DNA of 64,000 nt, taken from positions 2,228,001 to 2,292,000 of the forward strand of contig NC_082617.1 in NCBI RefSeq assembly GCF_030936135.1. Direction: 5' to 3'. The notes beneath the pieces are model-generated. The model made no database searches. It saw only the letters and a list, made by a program, of their open reading frames with translations, and was not told the DNA's origin. Positions 39,840 through 54,200 of the stretch are shown here, one piece after another; position 1 is the stretch's first letter; each line of letters begins with the position of its first letter. The translations under genes were made by a program, and so were the position numbers. Source of the DNA: Gavia stellata (Eukaryota > Chordata > Aves > Gaviiformes > Gaviidae).

Positions 39840-39973
39840 GCGCTCCGCCGCGCGAGACTTCCCGCCATCTTCCCGCGGGGCGGCCCTATGCTAATCAAAG
39901 GGCGGGGTTATGCAAATCGCGGGGGCTCGGAGGAGAGTCACACGGCCGGAGCGGGACGCGGCAGCGGCGGGAG
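39840..39973 (+). promoter_or_regulatory. ALAD promoter and probable non-coding exon 1
   Basis: The segment is GC-rich, with E2F-like TTCCCGC elements, a POU octamer variant ATGCTAAT at 39888-39895, a GC box GGGCGGGG around 39900, and a perfect octamer ATGCAAAT at 39910-39917. A splice donor (GGAG/GTGAGT) at 39974 would end exon 1. The next exon would start at 43541 after a TTTTGGTGTTTCAG acceptor. Assignment to ALAD rests on strand, position and the gene's known non-coding first exon. Confidence 0.65.
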
Positions 39974-42900
39974 GTGAGTGCGGGGACCGGGGTCGGGGAC
40001 CGGGGCGGGGGGCCGGAGCCGGGGCGGTCGCCCCGGCTCCGGCCCCCCGCCCCGGTCCCCGACTCCGGCTTCTTGTAGGGCTGTCCGGAGGCCGGAGATT
40101 GGGACGACTGGAGGGGCAGGGCCCCGCTGGGCAAGGAGGCACGGCTCGGGTGCAGGCAGCAAGGGCAGCCCGCGGGAAGGCACGGCAAGGGCAGCCCGGT
40201 GTTTGCTCGGTAACCCGCAGTTACCGTGGCAAACGTGGGGAAAGCGTCGAGCAGGCTGACATCAGTCCTGAGCCCCTCGCTCATCCTGCGGTGTAATTAC
40301 AGATCCCCCCTGTCGCATCCACAAGCGTCCCCATTTCCAGATCCCACCTGGAAGAGGGAATCTTCATTAATGTCTTGATCTTCATTAATGGCTTGATCTT
40401 CATTAGTGACCGCTAATTAACCCGCAGCTCCGTTGTTTCCCTGGGGAGCTCTGCTTTCCTCGGACGCTCCAGTCCGTTCCCCGCTCCCACCTGGGATTTC
40501 GGAAGCTTGCGTGTCTCCAGGACATCAGGTGAATAGTTGTGCACCGAAGGATGAGGCTGCATCCATTTCTGTGTCCTAAAATTCTGGAAAGCAGCTTCCT
40601 CGTGTCTCGGCAGTGAACAGGCAGCTGCCGGCTCGGCGGTGCTGTCAGCAGCTGGAGCAGACCTTTGCAGCTCACCGTTGGCATGCGTCGGGTCTGGCTT
40701 CAGCCCGTCCGCTAACTTTGTTTCACGTGCGTGAGCGCAAAGGGAGGGCGGCGTGTGCGTGGTTCTCCCGTTTTGCAGTCGCTTCTCTCGCCTCGAATAC
40801 AGCGAGGCACCCGGCATCACGGGCCCGCGCTGGGTGAAGGCGCGGGTTTGGGTTGGTCCTCGAGCCGTCCCAGCGTGGAGGAGCAAAGGCGAAACCACCC
40901 TGCTGCAGAGCCGTTTGCTGGGGAGGGAGCTGCAGGGCTGTTCTTAAACTCCTCCTTACTGATGTTCTGCTGTGCATGAGGCAAATTGCTTTAGAAATAC
41001 AGATTTGGGCCTTTGATGTCAGAGAAAGAGACGCGTGTGCTCTGCTGGGAGCCCGAAGGGGATCTCGGGGGAAACAGCCCCGTTCTAGGGCATAACACAT
41101 GTGGTGCATCATCCCCTTATCGCAGCACTCTCGCAGTCCTTGCTCTGCACCCCCGCCCTCCTTCCCCGGCTGTGGGGCAGCTGTGGGGCGCGCGGCGGCT
41201 CTGCGGCTGTAAGACCCCGGTGCCCTCGTCCGAGCGGGTGCCCTGGGTGGGCGAGGGGAGCCTGCAGCCCTTGGCTGGCGGCAGCTGCTGCTGCACCTGG
41301 GGCTCGCAAGGAGGGCCCCAGCTCCCCTGGCCTCGCAGCAGATGGGTGCTCCGCTGGGGCCCACCCGTCCTGGCGGTTATCTCCGCTCTGCAATTCTGCC
41401 GGCTGCCCATCTCCTCCTTCCCTGGAGAGGGCTGTTTCTGGAGCTGTGGTCTCTATCTGTCCCATACAGAGTCAGGTGCCTCTGGTCCCACTTCATCCCT
41501 CCTCCCCTTCCTCCTGTGGGATTAACTGTTTAAAGCATTTTTTGGATTCTCGAGGTGGGTTTTGTTCACTGAGCCCTTTGTTCTCGATCGCTGCCTGCCT
41601 GGAGCCCTGCCTGGAGCCCTGCCTGGGCAGCCCAGCCGCTGCACTGAGGCTGCCGACTCCAGTTCACCCGAGGGCTGTCCCCTTCCCTGCGAGTAAGGAC
41701 TGGAGCGGCAGCTTTCCAGGGCTAAAAATTACTTGCCAAGTGATGCCGTGACGCTGCCAGCGTGCCCGTCAGCTGGTCTGCATGCCCTGCAAGTACCGTC
41801 TGATTTTTTTATACAGTGTTTTTATACATGTAAGCCTGTAAGTAATTGAGAGGTGCCTCTTCCCCCGTCCCCAAGCAGAAGTGATTGCTAGGGGTACAAG
41901 AGACTCCGTTCAAGTCCTGGACTGAACGCGATGCCGCTATATTACAAGTGCCCTATGCACTGGGGTGGCCTGATACAGACTGAGAATTTGGCTCAGCATT
42001 AGAATATCTGAAGGGTCTTGAGTGTGTAAAATAGGTGAACACCTCAAATTAAAGGTTTTTCGAGAAGAACAGAGCCATCGCCTGCCCAGCTCTGTTGCTG
42101 ACTGCTGTCGTGAGTACTGGTGTAAAACTTTCTCCCCTGGACTGCATCCTGGGATGCTGAAAGTGAGCGTGGCTGCTCTCCAGAGAGAGACAGGGGCAGC
42201 GAGGTTTATTGCTGGGGAATCCCTCCTGGGATGGGACTGGGGACTGCAGGGTTGCTCCCCTGAGACGGGTCCCATCCTCATGTCCGTCTGTCTCCCCGGG
42301 GAAGCCCTGCCCTGCCTGGGGGGTGCCAGTGGAGGAATCCCGCTTGCTCTTTCAGAAGCCCGACTCCAGCTCTCCTCCAACCCGCCTCCCTTGGGTTTCA
42401 GCTCTCAGAACAAAATCTGTGGTCTCCAGTAGGGACTTTGCTGTTTGTCTCCCGGGGCACCCCCTCTGCGCGGGGCGGTCGTGGGGTGCGGCCCTGGGTG
42501 TGCAGCCAGCAGGAGTCCTTGAAGCCTCTCTGTACAAACAGAGATTGTGGTTCCCAGGACATCTTGGCTGTAACAGCTGCTCTCTTCTGTGCTGCAGCCA
42601 AATGCCTCATTCCGCCTTCCCCCGGCCCCTTCCATCGCGCTCTCTCCCACCATGTGTTGGTGAGAATTTAGTGCTAGTGGAAATTTAAATCTTAATGGTC
42701 TAATTGCAGAATTATTACTTGATCGGACTGCTACAGAGGAAGAAAATATTGCTACAGAAAAAGTTTCAACAATGATGTAGCTAACACTTGATTTACGTAT
42801 ATTGAGTAATTGCTCTTTGTTACCCCTGAAATCAGTTTTGCCCAACTCCCCAGCTGACGTTTCTTTATCCAGCAGTAACTGGCCACCGGAGCTCTGTGAC

Positions 42901-43540
42901 TGCGGGGTTTAAAGCCCTGGTGTCTTCAGGATAATCCTGCACCTCTCTCTCATCCAGTGCCCGTACTCTTCTGTAACTGCACCTTTACGCTGTGGCCGCA
43001 AATACTTCGTGCTACGCAGAGCAGCTTTTGACTACTTTGTGTACAAAAGCTGTATCACACAATTATGCAGCGTTAAGCAAAAGTAAAACGCGTTAAGCAA
43101 CGACCGTCTCATCATTAGAAAACTGTCGCTACAGCTACACAAGCTAAAACAGACAGTGCCTGACGAGGGTGGGAGTGTTGAACCATGTGAATGTGGTTCT
43201 GCTGTGGGAGGACGCTGGTGGCTGTAAATTGGTGGTTTCACACACAGAATTGGGAGGTTTTGTGGGGAGGAGTCGGCATCATCCCTGTGTATGGGAAGTG
43301 CTGTGTTGTGACTGCTGATGCAGGGTCCTGCGACACCCACCCGGTGCGGGGCAGCCCCCAGGAGAGTGGGGCTGAAGCTGGCAGGGCTGCAGCTCATGCT
43401 CCCCACGTGTGCCTGGAGCAGGACAGGGACAGTCCTGCAGTGGCTGCCTGGATCTCAGCGCCCTCCTCGCATACAGTAATAACCGTGGCTTACCAGGACA
43501 CCGCCACTAACTAGCCTGCCGGTTTCTTTTGGTGTTTCAG
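39974..43540 (+). other. ALAD intron 1, no gene seen
   Basis: This 3.6-kb interval lies between the presumed non-coding exon 1 and the first coding exon. Apart from the palindrome at 39992-40063 I see no gene or repeat. Open frames are short. Mammalian ALAD has an erythroid alternative first exon in this interval; no counterpart could be defined by eye. Confidence 0.5.
39992..40063. repeat. Perfect 35-bp inverted repeat with a 2-bp spacer
   Basis: The left arm 39992-40026 is the exact reverse complement of the right arm 40029-40063; the spacer is GT. Both arms are almost entirely G and C. The structure begins 19 bases after the presumed ALAD exon 1 donor. Confidence 0.95.
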
Positions 43541-43575
43541 AGTCTCCTTCCACAGCTTCCTAGTGAACGCCCAAG

Positions 43576-48586
<5,011 letters not shown>

Positions 48587-48589
48587 GAG

Positions 48590-48664
48590 CGGAGGGCGGA
48601 GCTTCCGGGGGCTGTGGGCGGGACTTCCGGGGGCTGTGGGCGGGGCTTCCGGGGAGCGGCGGAG
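48590..48664 (+). promoter_or_regulatory. HDHD3 promoter with tandem ETS/GC-box units
   Basis: A 25-bp unit, CTTCCGGGGGCTGTGGGCGG, occurs twice and is followed by a third partial copy. Each carries an ETS site (CTTCCGG) and a GC box (GGGCGG). It starts within 20 bases of the ALAD stop codon. A donor GGAG/GTGGGT at 48665 (or CCCG/GTGAGC at 48761) could join to the acceptor TTGTTCCAG ending at 49314, 31 bases before the HDHD3 ATG. Confidence 0.55.
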
Positions 48665-48845
48665 GTGGGTGCGAGCCGGGGCGGGGGTCCCCCGTGGGCC
48701 CCGGGATCGCGCGTACCCCCAGTCTGCCGCACAGCCCCCGGGCTCCGGGAGCGGGGCCCGGTGAGCCCCAGCTCCGCCCCGCACCTCCAGACCCTGTGTG
48801 ACCCGCGTGGATCCCCCCTCGCCCACACCCACGTGTCAGCCCCCC

Positions 48846-49017
48846 TACACCGGGGGTACGGCCCCCCGTGCCCCGGGTGCGCCCCGGACACCCACCCCCT
48901 ACACCGGGGGTACAGCCCCGGGTGCGCCCCGGACACCCACCCCCTACACCGGGGGTACAGCCCCGGGTGCGCCCCGGACACCCACCCCCCTACACCGGGG
49001 GTACAGCCCCCCGTGCC
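48846..49017. repeat. GC-rich minisatellite, about 45-bp unit, nearly four copies
   Basis: The unit ACACCGGGGGTACAGCCCCG plus GGTGCGCCCCGGACACCCAC repeats in tandem inside the presumed HDHD3 5' UTR intron. Unit length and lack of stops extend the HDHD3 frame upstream, but that extension is not expected to be protein. Confidence 0.9.
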
Positions 49018-49345
49018 CCCGCCCCCCGGTCGCCAGGCAGGGCCCCACTGCAGCACCCACGGGGGGGTGCAGCCGCCCCGGGCCTGGGAGACTTCGCACC
49101 CTGGGACTCAGAGCAGGGCCTTCCCTCCCCCGCCGTGTCTCGCTGCAGACCCCAGAGAGGGTCTGAGCCCCCCACGGTGGCCACTGACACCAGTGGGTGT
49201 GACGCGGGCAGAGGGCCGGTGCCCACAACCCTCTGACACAACCGGCGTGAGCCACGCTCGGTCCCGACGGGCTTTCAGCAGAGCGCCTGGCTCTCACCTC
49301 CCTGCTTGTTCCAGGTTTCCCTTAGTCCTGAGCTTTACTGAAGCC

Positions 49346-50062
49346 ATGCTTAAGCTCCGCTTACTGACGTGGGACGTGAAGGACACGCTGCTGCGGCTGC
49401 GGCAGCCGGTGGGGGAGAGTTACGCGGCCGAGGCCCGGGCTCACGGGGTCCGGGTGCAGCCGGAGGCTCTCAGCCGGTCATTCCGGGAGGCATACGGAGC
49501 ACAGAGCCGGCTCTTCCCCAACTACGGCCGGGGCCGGGGGCTGAGCTCCCAGCAGTGGTGGGTGGACGTTGTGAAGCAGACCTTCAGGCTCTCGGGTGTG
49601 CATGAAGACAGAGTCCTAACGCTGATGGCGGAAAAACTCTACCACGACTTCTGCAGCGCCCGCAACTGGGAGGTGCTGCCGGGAGCCAGCGAGACCTTGA
49701 GCCGGTGCTGCCAGGATGGCTTCCGCATGGGGGTCGTCTCCAACTTCGATAACCGGCTGGAAAACATCCTCTCCCAGTGCAACCTGCGGCACCACTTTGA
49801 ATTCGTCCTCACCTCCGAGGATGTGGGCTTCGCCAAGCCGGACAGGAGGATCTTTGAGAAAGCCCTGCGCCTCGGCGGGGTCCCCCCGGAGCAGGCGGCT
49901 CACGTAGGGGACGACTACACCAGGGATTACAGGGCAGCCCGAGCCGTGGGCATGCACAGCTTTCTGCTCCGGGCTGCTGGGCCGGGCGAGGAGCTGGATG
50001 TGCCCCCTGAGCATGTCCTGCCCACGCTCAGCCACCTCCTGACTCTTATTGAGAAGGGGTAG
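49346..50062 (+). CDS. HDHD3: HDHD3, haloacid dehalogenase-like hydrolase domain-containing protein 3
   Basis: HDHD3 is a HAD-superfamily protein of the DREG-2 type; its substrate is not established. It is a single coding exon of 238 codons (human about 251). The ATG at 49346 (GAAGCCATGC) aligns with the human start region through LRLLTWDVKDTLLRL. HAD motifs in order: motif I DVKDT (Asp10), motif II VVSNFD (near residue 131), motif III Lys in FAKPDRRIF (near 164), and motif IV HVGDDYTRDY (near 189). The cap segment includes QSRLFPNYGRGRGLSSQQWW. The usual second Asp of motif I (Asp+2) is Lys here; I recall the same in human, so weak or atypical catalysis is a family trait and not local damage. 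The frame is open upstream to 48614 through a minisatellite, but similarity begins only at 49346. The poly(A) signal is at 50212. Confidence 0.97.
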   Translation: MLKLRLLTWDVKDTLLRLRQPVGESYAAEARAHGVRVQPEALSRSFREAYGAQSRLFPNYGRGRGLSSQQWWVDVVKQTFRLSGVHEDRVLTLMAEKLYHDFCSARNWEVLPGASETLSRCCQDGFRMGVVSNFDNRLENILSQCNLRHHFEFVLTSEDVGFAKPDRRIFEKALRLGGVPPEQAAHVGDDYTRDYRAARAVGMHSFLLRAAGPGEELDVPPEHVLPTLSHLLTLIEKG

Positions 50063-50211
50063 CTGTGTTTCGGAGGAGGATCAGCGCTGCTGCTGAGTGG
50101 TGAACCGGTCCTGGCGTGGGATTTCTTGCTGCCAGTTGGGCAGGGAAAAGAAGCGAGTGCTTCCGAGCGCAGGGAGCAGTGCTGCCCGCGGAGCAGGAGG
50201 GGTGTTAATGC

Positions 50212-50217
50212 AATAAA
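50212..50217 (+). terminator. Poly(A) signal of HDHD3
   Basis: AATAAA lies 150 bases after the HDHD3 stop and is followed by T/G-rich sequence (TGCTGCTGCTGTCTTTC), a typical cleavage context. It is the first AATAAA after the ALAD stop codon as well. Confidence 0.75.
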
Positions 50218-51240
50218 ACGTATCTGACTCTCAGCATTGCTGCTGCTGTCTTTCATAGCTCTAAAAACACTATGGAAGAGGGTCAGTGGTGGTGTCTTCC
50301 CATAATGGAGCTGGGGTCTGGGTCAGGCTGCGCTCCAGAAGGCTCATTCTTGGGGAAGGGATAGATGGCATCCCCCTTTTCCCGACAGTGGCAGCCGGGA
50401 GGCAGTTGCGGGCCTCTGCTGTGGGCAGAACACTCTGGAGTTGGAGAATTTCACTTAATGTATTGCCAGTTAACGTAAACTTTCTATTACTGATTTGGGT
50501 ATTGAGAAATAAACAAGAGAAATTTAAAACAGTTAAGGAGACACCTTTCCTGCCCTTCTCCCTGGCTCAACTTCAGTCCAACACCTCTCCTTCCTCCTGC
50601 CTAACATCAGCTCCCCGTGTTTCTGCCACATTACACTCAAACCCCACCTCCCCGTCTTTAGCGAGGCGTTAGGTTTCTTTCTGCCGCTCCTCACTGCTTA
50701 ATGCCTCTGCTCTGACGTGGGCTCCTCCACGGGCCACAGCCCCTCAGGGGTGCTCCTGCCCTGGCATGGGTCCCCCACGGGTGACATCCCCCCCCACTGT
50801 CCCTGCTCTGGCAAAGGACAGCTCCTCCCAAAGGTGTCTCCAGCTGTGCCCTGATGATGTCCCTTTCCATCTGCCTCCTCCCTGCTGTTTCTCCAAACAA
50901 GCCTCTTAATATGTCTCCTGTTTCTGAAGCCCACCGTCAGGCTGGGAAGCTGCCCTGGGTTGGAGAGGAATTCAGTGATTCACCCAAAAGCGGTCGGCAG
51001 AGCCCGGCGTTACCCTGACCCCTCGCCCCGGGACGGCGGGCACAGGGTGGGTGTAGCCTCCAGGAGGAGAGGAAAGGTGCCGTAAAACACGTGAGGAACA
51101 GACGTAGTTTGAAGGCAGGTCTTGTCTGAACGCCACTGTACACAAGCTAGTAGCCCTGTCTGGGCTCCTGTCCCCCATAAAGGTACTATATAGTGTACAT
51201 ACATTTACTGTATAGACAATCATATATTCACGCCTCCAGC
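50218..51240. other. Tail-to-tail gap between HDHD3 and BSPRY
   Basis: No coding sequence was recognised. It should contain the BSPRY 3' UTR on the minus strand; I found no canonical AATAAA on that strand, so BSPRY may use a variant signal. A plus-strand AATAAA lies near 50507 and could be a distal HDHD3 end. Confidence 0.45.
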
Positions 51241-54200
51241 TCACTGGACAAGCGAGATGCTCTGGTGCGCCACAGCAAAGACAGGATAGAGGGGCTCCAC
51301 GAAGGTCTCCCTGTGGGAGAAGAGGATGGTGCAGGAATTGGGGTCGTAAAAGAGCACCTCCCCTCCCGCAAAGTCAACCAGCACCCCGATCTCGGCCGGA
51401 GACTTGATCAGCTCCACTGCCTGCGGGCGCCCAGCGTGCAGGAACCTGAACTCCTTGTCGTAGCGCGAGAAGACCCAGGAGGCAGCGTTGAAGCCCAGGC
51501 GGGCTTCATTGTCAGACCCCTTCCGCGGCAGGGAGCTGTAGCAAACCCCCAGCTTGTAGGCGCAGCTCTTCTCCACGCTGATCTTCCACGCACAGACTCC
51601 CGAGTGGAAAGCCGCAGTGGCCAAAGCATTGGGCCAGTGGTCAAACCGCTCGGGGCAGTCCGAGTCCATCTTTGCTTTCTTGGGGCTGAAGGTCAGGGTT
51701 TTCTTGTCTTCTGACAGGCTGAGGTGGGGGCTGACAGTTTTCTCATCGATGTGAATCTCCTGTGAGCCTGCAAGAGAAGCCACATGGTGAGCACCGGCTT
51801 GGTGGCCCCTGCCTGAACCGCCCAAAGAAGTCACGGCCATCAGAGACACAGTCCGCTCCCCCAGGGTGACACGGTGTTGGGGGCTCAGGCTCGATGCCAG
51901 CACAAGCAGCTCCCCGCAGCCTCCTCTCTCAGGCCAGGGCCAGAACATCACAGAGGCTCACCAAAGCCCAGATTTCACCAGACACCTCTCCACCACAGAA
52001 TCACAAATCACTAAGGTTGGAAAAGACCTGTAAGATCATCAAGTCCAACCACCAACCCAACCCCACCATGTCCACTAATCCATGTCCCACAGTGCCACGT
52101 CCACACGTTCCTTGAACACCTCCAGGGATGGTGACTCTACCACCTCCCTGGGCAGCTTATTCCAGTGTCTCACCACTCTCTCAGTAAAGAACTTTTTCCT
52201 AATATCCAGCCTGAACCTCCCCTGGCACAACTTGAGGCCATTTCCTCTTGTCCTGTCACTTGTCACTTGGGAGAAGAGACCAACACCCACCTCACCACAA
52301 CCCCCTTTCAGGTAGTTGTAGAGAGCAACCTACACCCTTGCACTACAAGTCCTGCAGAGTCAGAGAAGATGCTGCTCATCTTACTCTGACCCTGGCCCGA
52401 ATCCCCACAAAAGAGAACTCAGCAGGTTTGGTTCATCCCACTCTTGGGAGAGACCCAAATCTGAGCCCCATCCCTTCCCACCCCCACTGCGGGTGAGCAG
52501 GACCCGAATTCTCCTCCCCCAGCCGGGGCGAGCCAAGGGGCAAGGACGGCGGGGCTGTTTGCAGAAAACCTGCAGAGCTGGTCGTACCGGAACGAGGAGG
52601 AACGGAGAGGCCTGGGCAGGGGAAATCCCTTTCCTCCCATAAAGCCCAAGTCACTAATCAACCCACCCGGAGCGCTTTTGGAGCAGCCGCGGGAGGTGGC
52701 ACCAGGCATTAGAGATGAGCACGGCCACAACCGGATTGGGTTTTGCCGTGAATTAAGGGGCTGCCCAGCTGTCCTTGTGCCACAGCACAAACCCAGCGAG
52801 CCGCAGCCCGGGGTGAGCGCCTGCACCCACTGCGGGTCTCCTCCGCTTCAGAGCTGACAGCACCCAGCACCGCTCGCCCTGCCCCGGCTGCACGCTCCCC
52901 TCGCGAGAGCCCTCAGCGGGTCCGCAGACCGTCTGAGAGTGCTGAATAACTGCACAAGCGTTTCCCTCGCTCTGTAAATTCGCTAAGCAAAGAGACCTGG
53001 CTGATGCCCAGCTGACTCACCCGCTCCCGGGGAGACGGAGTTTCTACCTGGGGGTGCCCCTCCTTGCCCTGCCTTCCCCCACCCTCACTTCATTCATTTT
53101 AGGTCTTAAACCGCCGTGCAAACAAGGCTGGAGCAGGTGAGTCATTTGCTCTCCCAGCCCTGCCGCCAGCAAGAGCTTTACCGTATCACGCCTGCTCCGG
53201 CCATTTCCCAACCACGCTCTGCTTGGCATCCAGCACGTGGCAGGATGAGGCCCTTAAAGAATCCAACCATTACGCTGCACCCAGAACAGGGGCGTCCCAG
53301 AGCCCGACCTGCTCCGGCACCTACGCGAACTCAGGTCAGCATCCCTCCGAGCAGCACCGAACAGCAGCCGTGCTGGCCGAGGGGTTTCCTAGGACGGCAC
53401 CCGCCCTGGTGCTCCCTGGCAGGAAACGAAACGAGGCTGAATTATCAGTTTGCACAAGGTAGAAGTGCCACATACGCTTGTACGTTAGGTGGAAGCTGTT
53501 GTGGGCAACAGCGAGCAGAAAGAGGAGCTGAGGGCAGCATCCCCTTCCAGCTGAGGCAGTCAACTCATTCTTCTGATGATTTATTTCACGGAGCAGCAGC
53601 CAAATGCTTTGCAGCAAGCCTGCCCACCACGCTGTGCCCTCCATAGGTCTCCGCAGCTGTATTTGCCCACACTGCCTATGTGTAGTTGATTTTCCAGGAA
53701 GCCAAACGCTGCTATGAATTCATAGAAAACGGAGCAGTACAAGATACAAGACTTTATCTTCCTCTGCCATTAAACCTCATATTGCGCAACACCCATCTAA
53801 CCTAGGTACAGGGTTGCATTTGGTGTTCACGCACAGGGATCATCTGCACAAGGAAATACCACCTCGATTACACCCACGTAGCTTCGTTGCGGAATCACAG
53901 TTCCAAGGGAGCGTCTGAGGGAGGGGAAGTGCTGACAGACTAACAGCAAAGCAATTCAGATCAGCAAATTTTCCCACGCAGACAAGTGTTTTGTCACAAT
54001 TAAATCTGCCCTCTGGATATTCCCATATATTCTGACAAACAATTCCACCAGGAATTCATCTCACCTCAAAATCTATTTTCTCTGTGTACAGTACCCATCG
54101 GAGCAGCCTTGCCACTTTAGAGAGACGAGGGATGCCGAGTAGGTAAGTGAACACGGTTAACAGCTCTGTCAAGTACGGATACGTTAGCTGCAGCATGTCT

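Noticed and set aside
39114-40078. Overlapping 240-287-codon plus-strand frames and 167-213-codon minus-strand frames
   Set aside because: All three frames of each strand are open because the C-rich tandem array lacks stops; this is not a signature of coding sequence.
39960-40300. snRNA gene suggested by octamer plus GC box
   Set aside because: No U-type snRNA sequence, proximal element or terminator was seen downstream.
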